Shown: piece by piece, positions 32,917-42,088 of the stretch
Numbering within the stretch: the stretch's first letter is position 1
Layout of the letters: every line of letters starts with the position of its first letter
Position numbers and translations under genes: made by a program
DNA from: Bradyrhizobium manausense
GTDB taxonomy: Bacteria > Pseudomonadota > Alphaproteobacteria > Rhizobiales > Xanthobacteraceae
Reading direction: 5' to 3'
Length of the DNA stretch: 64,000 nucleotides
Assembly: GCF_018130615.1 (NCBI RefSeq)
Contig: NZ_JAFCKB010000010.1
Coordinates: 124,001 to 188,000 of the forward strand
The notes under the pieces: generated by a model
What the model was told of the DNA's origin: nothing
Seen by the model: only the letters and a program-made list of their open reading frames with translations
The model's database searches: none

Positions 32917-33846
32917 TCAGGACGCCTTCTTACGCAGATTGTCGACAAATTTGATCAGCTCGATGGTCTTGTTGTAATCGTCGTTGGCGATCGGCTCCCA
33001 CGGCTTGTTCTTGCCGTCGGAGAGCTTCTTGAACGCCTCGGGATCCTTCTGCGCCGCATCGATGAAGGCTTTCTTGACGGCGGCCTTCATGTCCTCGGGC
33101 AGATCGCTCAGATAGGCGTAGGGCGAGTTGATGATGAGGTCGGACTTCACGATGATGCGGAAGTCCTCCTTCTTCATCGGCGTGCCATCGGCCGACTTCA
33201 CCATGCCCTTGTTGAGCATGCGGGTCAGGTTGGAATCGTCGTCCGCGTTCCACCAGTTGGCGGCAACGTCGACGGTACCCTGGGCGAGTGCGAGAACGGC
33301 GTTCTCGTGGCTGCCGGTGAAGACCACCTTAGAGAAATACGCATCGGGATCGATGCCCAGCGCGTTCAGCTTGAAGCGGGGCATATTGTTGCCGGAGGTG
33401 GAGTTCGGATCGACCAGCCCGAGGTTCTTGCCCTTGAGGTCCTCGATTTTCTGGTACGGCGATTTCGCCAGCACATAGAAGACGGAGTAGTAACCCTTCG
33501 AGCCATCGGAGTTGACGTCGATGACGAAGGCATCGGTCTTGACGCCGGTGAGACGGGCACGTGCAAAAGAAGCCGGACCGTAATAGCCGATGTGGATGTT
33601 GCCGGCACGCTGGCCTTCGATGAGGGCGGCGTAGTCATTGGCGACACGCAGGGTCACCTTGATGCCGAGCTCCTTCGACAAATAGTTGATGAAGGGACCG
33701 TACCGCTCGGTGACGCCCGAACCATTCTCGGCCGGAATCGCGGCGAAGGTGATCTCCGGATATTTCGTCTTCCAGTCTTCGGCAGACGCGGATCCGGCAA
33801 AGGTCAGCGCGGCAGCGCCGGCGAGAATTAGTCTGCGAGTGATCAT
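32917..33846 (-). CDS. phnD: Phosphonate ABC transporter substrate-binding protein PhnD
   Basis: The protein has 309 residues with a signal peptide (MITRRLILAGAAALTFAGSA, cleavage near SASA). The mature protein contains YPEITFAAIPAENGSGVTER, YGPFINYLSKELGIKVTLRV, ANDYAALIEGQRAGNIHIGY and YGPASFARARLTGV, LGLVDPNSTSGNNMPRF, and VAANWWNADDDSNLTRML. It binds phosphonates in the periplasm for PhnCEE. It follows phnC by 59 bases in the same operon. Confidence 0.94.
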   Translation of the reverse strand: MITRRLILAGAAALTFAGSASAEDWKTKYPEITFAAIPAENGSGVTERYGPFINYLSKELGIKVTLRVANDYAALIEGQRAGNIHIGYYGPASFARARLTGVKTDAFVIDVNSDGSKGYYSVFYVLAKSPYQKIEDLKGKNLGLVDPNSTSGNNMPRFKLNALGIDPDAYFSKVVFTGSHENAVLALAQGTVDVAANWWNADDDSNLTRMLNKGMVKSADGTPMKKEDFRIIVKSDLIINSPYAYLSDLPEDMKAAVKKAFIDAAQKDPEAFKKLSDGKNKPWEPIANDDYNKTIELIKFVDNLRKKAS

Positions 33847-33905
33847 GATGCCCTCTTCATCTGATGGATCGGTTGACGCAAGAAACTGGCGATGACGGCT
33901 GCGGC

Positions 33906-34715
33906 TTAGGCTGCCGCGGCCGTTCCGAGTGCCGGAACGCCCTCGGGCACCGGCGCAGGCGTGCCGCCCATGACGTCGGCGGCTTCGAGATCGTAGAGCT
34001 CACGCGCGACAAGGTCGGTCAGCGCGGACGGCGCGCCGTCGAACACCACGCGGCCTGCCGCCATGCCGATCAGGCGATCGCAATAGCTGCGCGCCAGATC
34101 GAGCGAGTGCAGATTGCAGAGCACGGTGATGCCGAAATGCTTGTTGATGCGCAGCAGCGCATCCATCACGATCTTGGTATTGCGTGGATCGAGCGAGGCG
34201 ATCGGCTCGTCGGCGAGGATGATGTCGGGCTGCTGCACCAGGGCCCGCGCAATTGCGACGCGCTGCTGCTGGCCGCCGGAGAGCTGGTCGGCGCGCTGGG
34301 CGGCGAGCGCGGCGATATCGAACTGTTCGAGCGCGGACATCGCCAGCGCCCTGTCTTGCTCGGGCCAGATCTGCGAAAGCGAGCGCCAGGCCGGCATGGT
34401 GGCGAGGCGTCCCATCAGCACATTGGTCAGTACATCCAGCCGGCCGACCAAGTTGAATTGCTGGAAGATCATCGCGGATCGCGCCCGCCACTGTCGCAGC
34501 TCCTTGCCGCGCAGCGCGGTGACGTCGAGGCCGCCGAACAGGATGCGCCCCTGCGTCGGCGTCGCCAGACGATTGATGGTTCGCAGCAAGGTCGACTTGC
34601 CGGCGCCGGAGCGCCCGATCACCCCGACGAAGCCGCCGGGGGAGATTTGAAACGAGGCGTCGTCCACCGCGGCTTTTGCGCCAAAGCGGCACGTCAGACC
34701 TTCGACCACCAGCAT
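33906..34715 (-). CDS. phnC: Phosphonate ABC transporter ATP-binding protein PhnC
   Basis: The protein has 269 residues. Walker A is [20 protein letters not shown], the signature is [20 protein letters not shown], Walker B is [14 protein letters not shown], and the characteristic H-loop [18 protein letters not shown] follows. The C-terminal tail is rich in Pro and Ala. It is the first gene of the phnCDEE transport operon. Two Pho-box units lie 44-61 bases upstream of its ATG. Confidence 0.94.
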   Translation of the reverse strand: MLVVEGLTCRFGAKAAVDDASFQISPGGFVGVIGRSGAGKSTLLRTINRLATPTQGRILFGGLDVTALRGKELRQWRARSAMIFQQFNLVGRLDVLTNVLMGRLATMPAWRSLSQIWPEQDRALAMSALEQFDIAALAAQRADQLSGGQQQRVAIARALVQQPDIILADEPIASLDPRNTKIVMDALLRINKHFGITVLCNLHSLDLARSYCDRLIGMAAGRVVFDGAPSALTDLVARELYDLEAADVMGGTPAPVPEGVPALGTAAAA

Positions 34716-34758
34716 GCAGGGCTCCTGAGTAGCTGGAGCCCACCGCTATCGCCGGCGG

Positions 34759-34776
34759 TTGACACTTGTGTGACAT
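34759..34776 (-). promoter_or_regulatory. Pho box upstream of phnC
   Basis: On the minus strand ATGTCAC-ACAA-GTGTCAA: two 7-base units 11 bases apart that match CTGTCAT at 5 positions each. It ends 44 bases upstream of the phnC ATG. PhoB binds as tandem dimers to such direct repeats under phosphate starvation. No good -10 could be picked. Confidence 0.55.
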
Positions 34777-34813
34777 CCGCGACACGCTGCGGCGATCCAA
34801 CACACCTCATCCC

Positions 34814-34842
34814 CTGTCATTGCACCGTCATGACATCGTCAT
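34814..34842 (+). promoter_or_regulatory. Triple Pho box upstream of the acyltransferase-phnM2 operon
   Basis: CTGTCAT (34814-34820), CCGTCAT (34825-34831) and TCGTCAT (34836-34842) are three direct 7-base units spaced exactly 11 bases apart. The first is a perfect match to the PhoB unit and the others differ at one or two bases. The last ends 47 bases before the ATG at 34890. Two or three units on one DNA face are diagnostic of PhoB sites. Confidence 0.75.
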
Positions 34843-34889
34843 CGAGCCGCTCGAAGACGAGCACCTGCCCTCAAGCTCTCGGATGCAAC

Positions 34890-35546
34890 ATGGCCAAGGT
34901 GCTTTCGGTACAGCCGACCATCGATGCTTCGGCAATGCTGCACGAGGTCAAGCTCGGCGCCTATACCGAAGTCGGCGCGCGCACGATCCTGCACGAAGTG
35001 GCGATGGGCGATTACTCCTACGTCGTCAACGACGCCCAGATCACCTACACTACTATCGGAAAATTCTGCTCGATCGCGGCGATGACGCGCATCAATCCGG
35101 GCAATCATCCGATGCATCGCGCGACGCAGGCGCATTTCACTTACCGTTCGAGTGCCTACTTTCCGGGCGAGAGCGACGACGCTGACTTCTTCGACTGGCG
35201 GCGCCGGCATCACGTCCATATCGGCCACGACGTCTGGATCGGCCATGGCGCGATCGTGCTGCCGGGCCGCAACATCGGCACCGGCGCGGTGATCGCGGCC
35301 GGTGCCATCGTCACCAAGGACGTGCCCGCCTATACCATCGTCGCCGGCAATCCCGCCCGCGTCGTGCGGCGCCGCTTCTCGGAAGAGGTTGCCGAGCGGC
35401 TCGCGAAGCTGGCATGGTGGGACTGGGATCACGACAAATTGCGTGAAGCGCTGCCCAATTTCCGCAAGCTCGCAATTGAAGATTTCCTGACGGCATACGA
35501 AGCAGAGGCAAGCTCTTCTTCCAGCAAACAAAGCGCGGTCGCGTGA
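34890..35546 (+). CDS. Phosphonate-cluster hexapeptide-repeat acetyltransferase
   Basis: The protein has 218 residues from the ATG at 34890; in-frame codons upstream overlap the Pho boxes and are not conserved. It is a left-handed beta-helix acyltransferase of the TIGR03308 phosphonate family. The repeats begin at [20 protein letters not shown], then [20 protein letters not shown], and continue with [57 protein letters not shown]. Such proteins likely N-acetylate aminoalkylphosphonates in place of PhnO, but the substrate is inferred. It overlaps phnM2 by four bases (GTGA). Confidence 0.85.
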   Translation: MAKVLSVQPTIDASAMLHEVKLGAYTEVGARTILHEVAMGDYSYVVNDAQITYTTIGKFCSIAAMTRINPGNHPMHRATQAHFTYRSSAYFPGESDDADFFDWRRRHHVHIGHDVWIGHGAIVLPGRNIGTGAVIAAGAIVTKDVPAYTIVAGNPARVVRRRFSEEVAERLAKLAWWDWDHDKLREALPNFRKLAIEDFLTAYEAEASSSSSKQSAVA

Positions 35547-36736
35547 CAGACATTTTCATCGAGGGTGGCCGGACCCTGATCGGTTCCGAGTTCGCCGAAA
35601 CCTCGCTCTCCGTTTCCGGAGCGGACATCGCGCAGATCGATGCGCCTCGCGACCGCGCGCGGCTGGCGATCGATGCGTGCAACCTGCTGGTGCTGCCCGG
35701 CATCGTCGATCTTCACGGTGATGCCTTCGAGCGACAGATGATGCCGCGCGCCGGCGTCGATTTCCCGATCGACGTTGCGCTCGCCGATACTGACCGCCAG
35801 GTCATCAGCAACGGCATCACCACGGTGTTTCACGCCACGACCTGGTCGTGGGAGCCCGGCTTGCGCAGCGGCGACAATGCGCGGCGCCTGCTCGAGGCGA
35901 TCGAGCGGCAGCGTCCGCACTTTGCCGCCGACACCCGCTTCCATTTGCGGCACGAGACCTACAATCTCGATGCCGAGGCCGAGATCTGCCAGTGGCTCGC
36001 CGAGGGCCGCGTCGACCTGTTCGCCTTCAACGACCACATGGATGGCACCATCGGTGACATGGCGACCCCCCGCAAGCGCAACCGCATGGTTGAGCGCACC
36101 GGCCTATCTAGCGAGGATTTCGACAAGCTCGTTGCGCATGTCGTCTCGCGCACCGCCGGCGTTCCGGCATCGATCACCCGGCTCGCCGCCGCCGCACGCG
36201 CGGCCGAGGTGCGGATGCTCTCGCATGACGACGCAACGCCGGCGATGCGCCGGGCGTTTCGCGATATGGGCGTGACGCTTGCCGAGTTTCCGATCAACGA
36301 GGAGACGGCGCGCGAGGCCGCAGCTGCCGGCGACGCGATCGTCTACGGCGCACCGAACGTCGTCCGCGGCGGCAGCCATACCGGCTGGACCAGGGCCTCC
36401 GACATGATCGCCAAGGGGCTGTGCTCGGTGCTGGCCTCCGACTATTACTACCCCGCGCCGCTGCTCGCCGCCTTCCGCCTCGCCGCCGACGGCATGCTGC
36501 CGCTCAACGAGGCCTGGAAGCTGATCTCGTCGGCGCCGGCGCAAGCCACCGGCCTGACCGATCGCGGCACGCTCGCCGCAGGCCATCGCGCCGACATTCT
36601 GCTTGTCGACGACAGCGCGCCGCTGCGGCCGCGGCTGGTCGCGGTGATCGCTGCCGGCAAGCTCGTGCATTTCACCGATGCGACGCGGCTGCAAACGGCG
36701 GTGGCGCTTCCGCGCGAGACTGTCGTTGCGGCGTAA
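35543..36736 (+). CDS. phnM: Second PhnM-like amidohydrolase
   Basis: The protein has 397 residues and starts at the GTG at 35543 that overlaps the acyltransferase stop. It is a PhnM homologue: [100 protein letters not shown], and [20 protein letters not shown]. It keeps the metal-binding His and Asp and the SHDD and GGSH motifs but differs from the core-operon PhnM in the first metal motif (LHGDAFERQ versus LHTDHLEAH). Many rhizobial C-P lyase clusters carry this second version beside DUF1045. It may use another ribose-phosphonate as substrate. Confidence 0.88.
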   Translation: MTDIFIEGGRTLIGSEFAETSLSVSGADIAQIDAPRDRARLAIDACNLLVLPGIVDLHGDAFERQMMPRAGVDFPIDVALADTDRQVISNGITTVFHATTWSWEPGLRSGDNARRLLEAIERQRPHFAADTRFHLRHETYNLDAEAEICQWLAEGRVDLFAFNDHMDGTIGDMATPRKRNRMVERTGLSSEDFDKLVAHVVSRTAGVPASITRLAAAARAAEVRMLSHDDATPAMRRAFRDMGVTLAEFPINEETAREAAAAGDAIVYGAPNVVRGGSHTGWTRASDMIAKGLCSVLASDYYYPAPLLAAFRLAADGMLPLNEAWKLISSAPAQATGLTDRGTLAAGHRADILLVDDSAPLRPRLVAVIAAGKLVHFTDATRLQTAVALPRETVVAA

Positions 36737-36754
36737 ATTGATTATGCTCCGGCC

Positions 36755-37453
36755 ATGACAGGTTTTCCCCGCTACGCGATCTATTTTGCCGCCGGCGCCG
36801 ACAATGCGCTGTCGCGCTTCGGCGCCGAGTTGCTCGGCTATGATGCCTATAGCGGCGACGAGATTTCGTTTCCGCAGGATGCGCTGCGTATCGCTTCGGA
36901 CTGGCGCGACATCACCGCCGATCCCCGCAAATACGGTTATCACGGCACGCTGAAAGCGCCGATGGCGCTCGCGCCCGGGAAGACCGAGGCCGAACTCGTG
37001 GCAGCCTGCGCGACATTCGCCGGGAAGCCGCGCCCGGTGCCAGTGATCCGTCCGGTCGTCGATTCCATCAGCGGTTTTATCGCCGTCATTCCGGCTGAGC
37101 CCGTCGACGCACTCCAACAACTCGCCGCCGATTGCGTCCGCGACTTCGATTCCTTCCGTTCGCCGCTGACGGCGGAAGACCGCGCGAGGCGAAAGCCGGA
37201 AAGACTCAGCGAGCCCCAGCGCGAGTATCTCGATCGCTGGGGCTATCCGTATGTGATGGAGGAATTTCGTTTCCACATGACGCTGACGGGACGGCTGGAT
37301 GCGAACCGCCGCGGGCCGATTCTGGAGATGCTGCGTGAAAGGTTCGCGACGCTGAAGCTCGATGCGCTGGCGGTTGATCGTATCGCGCTGTTCAAGCAGG
37401 ATGATGCCAAAGCGCGATTTCGCATCATCGGCGAGTGGACGCTGGGGCGATAA
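36755..37453 (+). CDS. DUF1045 phosphonate-cluster protein, 2H-phosphoesterase-like
   Basis: The protein has 232 residues and starts 18 bases after the second phnM. It belongs to DUF1045/TIGR03223, proteins confined to C-P lyase clusters. Two HxT motifs are seen: YGYHGTLKAPMALAPG near residue 66 and EEFRFHMTLTGRLDANRR near residue 172. This is the arrangement of 2H phosphoesterases, which open cyclic phosphates. In E. coli that step (5-phosphoribosyl 1,2-cyclic phosphate) is done by PhnP, which is not encoded here. It may therefore replace PhnP; this is an inference. It ends the rightward operon. Confidence 0.85.
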   Translation: MTGFPRYAIYFAAGADNALSRFGAELLGYDAYSGDEISFPQDALRIASDWRDITADPRKYGYHGTLKAPMALAPGKTEAELVAACATFAGKPRPVPVIRPVVDSISGFIAVIPAEPVDALQQLAADCVRDFDSFRSPLTAEDRARRKPERLSEPQREYLDRWGYPYVMEEFRFHMTLTGRLDANRRGPILEMLRERFATLKLDALAVDRIALFKQDDAKARFRIIGEWTLGR

Positions 37454-37478
37454 GCCGGGATTTCGCAACATCCAAGGT

Positions 37479-37504
37479 GTCGCCCCGGCGAAGGCCGGGA
37501 CGAC
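37479..37504. repeat. GC-rich dispersed hairpin element
   Basis: GTCGCCCCGGC-GAAG-GCCGGGACGAC: the arms CCCGGC and GCCGGG pair around a 4-base loop and the outer GTCG/CGAC pair as well. The 'GTCGTCCCGGCGAAGGCCGGGACGAC' type element is common between genes of Bradyrhizobium and its relatives. Here it separates two convergent genes and may end transcription from both sides. Confidence 0.6.
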
Positions 37505-37531
37505 GGCGGAGATTTTGGTTGGCAGCAGGCT

Positions 37532-38470
37532 TTACTTCCCCCACCGCAATGCCAGCGCGTCGCGCTCCTTGGCCAGTTCCAGCAATCCCGCGCGCGTCGC
37601 CGGATGCAGCGGTTGCAACGGATGGCGGACCGCATCCGACTTGATGATCCCGCCGGCCTGCATCATCGCCTTGCAGGCGATCAGACCGCATTGACGGTTC
37701 TCGTAATTGATCAGCGGCAGCCAGCGTTCATAGGCGGCCTTCGCCTTCTCCCGATCGCCCGCGAAATAGGGATCGATGATCTGCCTGATACCGTCGGGAT
37801 AGCCGCCGCCGGTCATCGCGCCGGTGGCGCCGGCATCGAGATCGGCCATCAGCGTGATCGCCTCCTCGCCGTCCCAGGGGCCCTCGATATCCTTGCCGCC
37901 CGCTTCGATCAGGCTGCGGAGCTTCGAGGCCGCGCCTGCTACCTCGATCTTGAAATAGCGGATGTTGGCGAAGTCGTGCGCCAGCCGTACCAGCAACTCG
38001 ACCGACAGCGGCGTGCCCGCGACCGGCGCATCCTGGATCATGATGGGAATGTTGATCGCGCCCGAGAGCACCTTGAAGAATTCGACGATGCCTTTTTCAG
38101 GCACCCGGAAGGTCGCGCCGTGATAGGGCGGCATGACCATCACCATGGCCGCACCGGCGGCCTCGGCCTGCTGGCTCCGCGCCGCGCACACCGCCGAACT
38201 GAAATGTGTGGTGGTGACGATCACGGGCACGCGGCCCGCGACCTGCTCCAGCACCGCATGCATCACGGCCTCGCGCTCGGCATCGGTCAGCACGAATTGC
38301 TCGGAGAAATTGGCGAGGATGCAGATGCCGTTTGAGCCGGCATCGATCATGAAATCGATGCAGCGGCGCTGGCCCTCGAGGTCGAGTTCGCCACGCTCGT
38401 CGAAGATGGTAGGCGCGACCGGGAACACGCCGCGATAGGGGCGCTGGGCCTTGTGGGGGATGACCGGCAT
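37532..38470 (-). CDS. Dihydrodipicolinate synthase/N-acetylneuraminate lyase family aldolase
   Basis: The protein has 312 residues from the ATG at 38470, preceded by a GGGAG ribosome binding site; the upstream codons in frame are not conserved. It is a class I aldolase TIM barrel: RGVFPVAPTIFDERGELDLE, FMIDAGSNGICILANFSEQF, VPVIVTTTHFSSAVCAARSQ, VMVMPPYHGATF, and the Schiff-base Lys in RYFKIEVAGAASKL. The usual GTTGE motif of DapA is ANFSE here, so it is not lysine biosynthesis; members act on 2-keto-3-deoxy sugars or hydroxyketo acids. The substrate is unknown. It is a single-gene unit. Confidence 0.87.
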   Translation of the reverse strand: MPVIPHKAQRPYRGVFPVAPTIFDERGELDLEGQRRCIDFMIDAGSNGICILANFSEQFVLTDAEREAVMHAVLEQVAGRVPVIVTTTHFSSAVCAARSQQAEAAGAAMVMVMPPYHGATFRVPEKGIVEFFKVLSGAINIPIMIQDAPVAGTPLSVELLVRLAHDFANIRYFKIEVAGAASKLRSLIEAGGKDIEGPWDGEEAITLMADLDAGATGAMTGGGYPDGIRQIIDPYFAGDREKAKAAYERWLPLINYENRQCGLIACKAMMQAGGIIKSDAVRHPLQPLHPATRAGLLELAKERDALALRWGK

Positions 38471-38597
38471 CGAAATTTCTCCCTGTGTTCCTGGCGCTAG
38501 CTTGATGCGCCTGCGGGGCATGGTACCGCTACCATTTACAGGGCGCACGCACGCGCGGCAATGCCCATCCGCGCGCGATTGAACAGGGAATGGAGGC

Positions 38598-40679
38598 TTA
38601 AGCGGTTTTCACCGCCCCGAGGAACCCTTCGACCGCGACGCGGAGGCGATCGGCGTCGGCCGACATCTTGGTCACGGACTGGGACAGCACCGTGCCGGCA
38701 TTACCGGTCTCCTGATTGAGTTTGGCGACGCTGCCGATGGTGTCGGTGACCTCGCGGGTGCCTTGCGCAGCCTGCTGGAAATTGCGCGAGATCTCGGTGG
38801 TTGCCGCGCGCTGCTGCTCGACCGCGGCTGCAATCGCGGTCATCTTCTCGTCGATGCCGCTGATGGCGCCACCGATCGAGCGGATGGCAGCGACCGCCCG
38901 GCCTGTCGCACCCTGGATCTCCTCGACCTGGCGCGAGATCTCTTCAGTCGCGGTTGCGGTCTGCGAGGCGAGGCTCTTGACCTCACCCGCGACCACGGCA
39001 AAGCCGCGGCCGGCCTCGCCGGCGCGGGCTGCCTCGATGGTGGCGTTTAGCGCGAGCAGATTGGTCTGGCCGGCGATGGCGTGGATCATTTTCACGACTT
39101 CGCTGATGCGGCTTGCGGTCTGGTCGAGGATCTCGACGGTGGAGTTGGTCTGCGCCGCCTGCGACACCGCTTCGCGGGCCTCGCGCGCGCTGGCCTGCAC
39201 CTGCGCGGAGATTTCGCCGACCGAGGCCGAGAGCTCTTCCGTCGCGGCCGCGATGGTCTCGAGATTGTTGGTGGCCTGCTCGGCAGCGGAAGAGACCGCA
39301 GCCGTCTGGCTGCTCGATTCCGACACCAGCGTACGCACATCGGTCGCGGTGGCATCGAGCTCCTTGGCCGACGCAGCCACGCTGTGGATCACAGCCTGCA
39401 CGGTGTCGTCGAAACTGCGGCACGCATCGTCGACGGTGCCGGAACGGGCGAGTTGCAGCGCCTGCTGCGATTCCCGTTCCCGGCCCAGCCGTTCCGCGGT
39501 GGCTGCACTCTCGCGCAGGCTTTCCAGCGCGGCGGCCATGGTGCCGAACTCGTCGGGATATCTGGATTGCGGAACCGGCGTCGCATAGTCGCGGGCGCTG
39601 ATGCGGGCGATCGCGTCCAGGATCGCGCGCACCGGACGCATGAGGCGATTGCGCACGACATAGACGCCAGCAAGCGTCACAGCGAGGGCCAGCAGGAAAG
39701 CGAGAGACTGCACCATGAGGTTGGTCAGCGCCTTCGCCTGAACTGCTTCCGCCCGTGCGATCGACTGGTCCAGCGCCTTGGTCGCGACCGCGACGATCAG
39801 CGGGAACGGCGACTGGCACAGCGTGTTCCATTCCGAAGCGGCCATCGCCGGCTTGCCGCTGGCGTCAAAATTCTTGGTGAGATCGCCGATCTGCTTGAGA
39901 ACACCGTCGGTCTTGGCGCGCGCCTCCTTGGCCGCGGTGATGAGCTCCGCGGGCACGTCAGACGCGGCCAAAAGCTCGTTCATGCCGGACCAGCCCGAAG
40001 CGATGGTGCCATCCCATTGCGCCAGTGTCCGCTTCTGGGTGTCATCGAGCGGCTTGTTGCTGTTGACGTTCGAGCGCAGCGCCGAACAATGAATCCCATA
40101 GCGGTCGCGCACCTGCCAGGCGAGACGGCGGACCTGAATCATGCGGGCGATGAAGGGATCGTCCATCCAGGCGCGGTTCGACACTGCTGTGGAGGCGAGG
40201 TTCGCCGTGTCGATGACCTTGGTGACGGCATCGTACCAGGAGTTGGTCCGCTCGATCTTGCGCTCGGCGCGCGGACGCTTGGCTTCGTCGTAGAACAGCT
40301 GGAACTGCGGCGCGGCCTCATCCCAGCGTTGCTTCAGCGTGCTCGCGAGTTCGTCGCGGCGGCCGAAGTTGACGCTGGCCATCGCGGCGCTGACGCCATC
40401 ATAGCCGCCCTGCTCCGCCTTCTCGGCCTCGGCAAGCTTTGGGCGGGCGTCGTCGTCGCCGAGCAGCGCACTCTGGGCGTCGCCGCGATTGTTGCGCAGG
40501 GACAGCACGCCATGGAAGATCGCCTTGTCGGCTGCGGCGAGCCGCGCGGTCTCGAGACTGTCGCTGTAGCGGCCGAAGGCCCCGACCATCTGGATCGCCG
40601 TGCTGGCGAGCGCACCTGCCGCCAGCAGGGCCATCAACACCAGGAGAAGCGAGCTTACCGATTTCTTAAACATTGCCAT
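38598..40679 (-). CDS. Methyl-accepting chemotaxis protein
   Basis: The protein has about 693 residues. TM1 is near the N-terminus ([20 protein letters not shown]), followed by a ~300-residue periplasmic sensor region, TM2 ([20 protein letters not shown]), a HAMP domain ([20 protein letters not shown]) and a long coiled-coil signalling domain. The conserved hairpin tip is [20 protein letters not shown] followed by [20 protein letters not shown]. The C-terminus ([11 protein letters not shown]) has no methylation-enzyme pentapeptide. The ATG at 40679 is chosen; 40673 is possible, and neither has a strong ribosome binding site. The ligand is unknown. No che genes are in the window. Confidence 0.92.
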   Translation of the reverse strand: MAMFKKSVSSLLLVLMALLAAGALASTAIQMVGAFGRYSDSLETARLAAADKAIFHGVLSLRNNRGDAQSALLGDDDARPKLAEAEKAEQGGYDGVSAAMASVNFGRRDELASTLKQRWDEAAPQFQLFYDEAKRPRAERKIERTNSWYDAVTKVIDTANLASTAVSNRAWMDDPFIARMIQVRRLAWQVRDRYGIHCSALRSNVNSNKPLDDTQKRTLAQWDGTIASGWSGMNELLAASDVPAELITAAKEARAKTDGVLKQIGDLTKNFDASGKPAMAASEWNTLCQSPFPLIVAVATKALDQSIARAEAVQAKALTNLMVQSLAFLLALAVTLAGVYVVRNRLMRPVRAILDAIARISARDYATPVPQSRYPDEFGTMAAALESLRESAATAERLGRERESQQALQLARSGTVDDACRSFDDTVQAVIHSVAASAKELDATATDVRTLVSESSSQTAAVSSAAEQATNNLETIAAATEELSASVGEISAQVQASAREAREAVSQAAQTNSTVEILDQTASRISEVVKMIHAIAGQTNLLALNATIEAARAGEAGRGFAVVAGEVKSLASQTATATEEISRQVEEIQGATGRAVAAIRSIGGAISGIDEKMTAIAAAVEQQRAATTEISRNFQQAAQGTREVTDTIGSVAKLNQETGNAGTVLSQSVTKMSADADRLRVAVEGFLGAVKTA

Positions 40680-40799
40680 GAGGGTCAGGGGCCTACTCTT
40701 CCAAGAGAGGCCACCTTGCACCTCGACATGCCAATGTTCCGTTAAGGTTTTAATCAAATGCCGGGAACTACCTGCCAAACCGTTAGGCAGGCCCCCGCA

Positions 40800-41570
40800 T
40801 CACGAAACCTTCGTAAAATCCGGCGGACGCCGCTCGGCGAACGCCGTGAACGCCTCGCGCGCCTCGGCTGTCCGCAGGCGCTGCGCGAACTGCTCCCCCT
40901 CCACCTGCATCTGTGCGACCAGCGCCTCGCCATTGCGCATCAGCTTCTTGGTTGCGGTGAGCGCGCCGGCCGGCTGGCGGGCCAGGCGCTGGGCGAGCGC
41001 AAGCGCCTCGGCATCGAGCTTGTCGAGCGGCACCACGCGGTTGGCCAGGCCCCATTCCAGCGCGGCCTTCGCCGGCACGGTCTCGCCGAGCGCAAACATT
41101 TCATAGGCGCGGGCATAGCCGATGCGTGCCGGCATCAGCAGGCTCGAGGCTGCTTCAGGCACCAGCGCGAGACTGACGAAGGGCGTCGACAATTGGGTGT
41201 TTTCGGCGAGCACGACGAGATCGCAATGCAAGAGCATCGTGGTCCCGACGCCGACCGCGCGGCCCTGCACCGCCGCGACCAGCGGACGGGTGCAACGCGC
41301 CAGCGACTGGATGAAGCGACCGACATTGCGGCTGCCTTCGGACTTGCCGCTCGCCACGGCTGCGAACTCGCCGACGTCGTTGCCGGCGGTGAACATGTCG
41401 CCCTCGCCGCGGATCAGCAGCACGCGCACTGACGGATCAGACTCGGCGGACTCGATGGTGTCAGCGAGCATGCGATACATCGCGTCCGTCAGCGCGTTCT
41501 TCTTGTCGGGGCGCGCCAGCGTCAGCGTGAGAACGCCGCCGGTGTTCTCGATCCGGACATGCTCGGTCAT
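40800..41570 (-). CDS. Enoyl-CoA hydratase/isomerase family protein
   Basis: The protein has 256 residues of the crotonase fold. Visible are LTLTLARPDKKNALTDAMYR, VLLIRGEGDMFTAGNDVGEF with the first oxyanion-hole segment, and VAAVQGRAVGVGTTMLLHCD with the second. The usual catalytic Glu pair is only partly evident: FVSLALVPEAASSLLMPARI carries one. It resembles the group of crotonase-like enzymes acting on branched or aromatic acyl-CoA. It is 12 bases downstream of a MarR gene in one operon, which suggests regulation by an acyl-CoA or aromatic acid. Confidence 0.87.
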   Translation of the reverse strand: MTEHVRIENTGGVLTLTLARPDKKNALTDAMYRMLADTIESAESDPSVRVLLIRGEGDMFTAGNDVGEFAAVASGKSEGSRNVGRFIQSLARCTRPLVAAVQGRAVGVGTTMLLHCDLVVLAENTQLSTPFVSLALVPEAASSLLMPARIGYARAYEMFALGETVPAKAALEWGLANRVVPLDKLDAEALALAQRLARQPAGALTATKKLMRNGEALVAQMQVEGEQFAQRLRTAEAREAFTAFAERRPPDFTKVS

Positions 41571-41582
41571 GGGTCTCTCCTG

Positions 41583-42044
41583 TTATTTCCCGGGTTCTCT
41601 CGTAGGGTCTCTTGGAAATTTGTCTTGAATGCTGGTCAGCCAGCGCGCGACGATGTCGATTTCCGCACTGGTAAATCCCTCGGTCAGCGTGGCATTGATC
41701 GCGGCGGCATCGCTCTTCGCCTGCGCCAGCACGGTGCGGCCCTTCTGCGTCAGCCAGACGCGAAAGGCGCGGCCGTCTTCGCGATCGGCCCGCCGCTCGA
41801 CCAACCTCGCCGCAGCGCTGCGATCGACCAGGCCGGAAATGCCGGCCGGCCCCATATCGAGCGCCGTCCCCGCTTCGCCCATGAGGACGCCGTCCTGCTT
41901 GCCGAGAATGAACAGCAGTCCCGCCTGCGCCGGCGTCACCTCGCTCTCGGGCTGCGCCGCCATCCAACGCTGCAGGCGCCGTTGCGCGACGCTCAGCAGA
42001 TAGATCAGCCGATGATGACGCGTTGTGGCTCCTTTATTTCGCAT
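41583..42044 (-). CDS. MarR family transcriptional regulator
   Basis: The protein has 153 residues from the ATG at 42044. The winged-helix core is VTPAQAGLLFILGKQDGVLM, GEAGTALDMGPAGISGLVDR, LVERRADREDGRAFRVWLTQ, and KGRTVLAQAKSD, a good match to MarR. The longer frame upstream would begin in the region holding the operator. A 7-4-7 palindrome covers its start codon, so it very likely represses itself and the enoyl-CoA hydratase gene after it. Confidence 0.9.
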   Translation of the reverse strand: MRNKGATTRHHRLIYLLSVAQRRLQRWMAAQPESEVTPAQAGLLFILGKQDGVLMGEAGTALDMGPAGISGLVDRSAAARLVERRADREDGRAFRVWLTQKGRTVLAQAKSDAAAINATLTEGFTSAEIDIVARWLTSIQDKFPRDPTREPGK

Positions 42045-42052
42045 ACGAAATA
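42035..42052. promoter_or_regulatory. MarR operator-like palindrome over the marR start codon
   Basis: TATTTCG-CATA-CGAAATA: perfect 7-base arms around four bases. The central CAT is the reverse complement of the MarR start codon (42042-42044). AT-rich palindromes of about 18 bases near the regulator start are usual for MarR dimers. Binding is inferred. Confidence 0.6.
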
Positions 42053-42088
42053 GATAGCCGAGCTGGATTGGATTGTCAAAGAGAGCCG

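Noticed and set aside
39081-40745. Plus-strand open frame of 554 codons opposite the chemoreceptor
   Set aside because: Antisense to a chemoreceptor with all expected domains; composition bias only.
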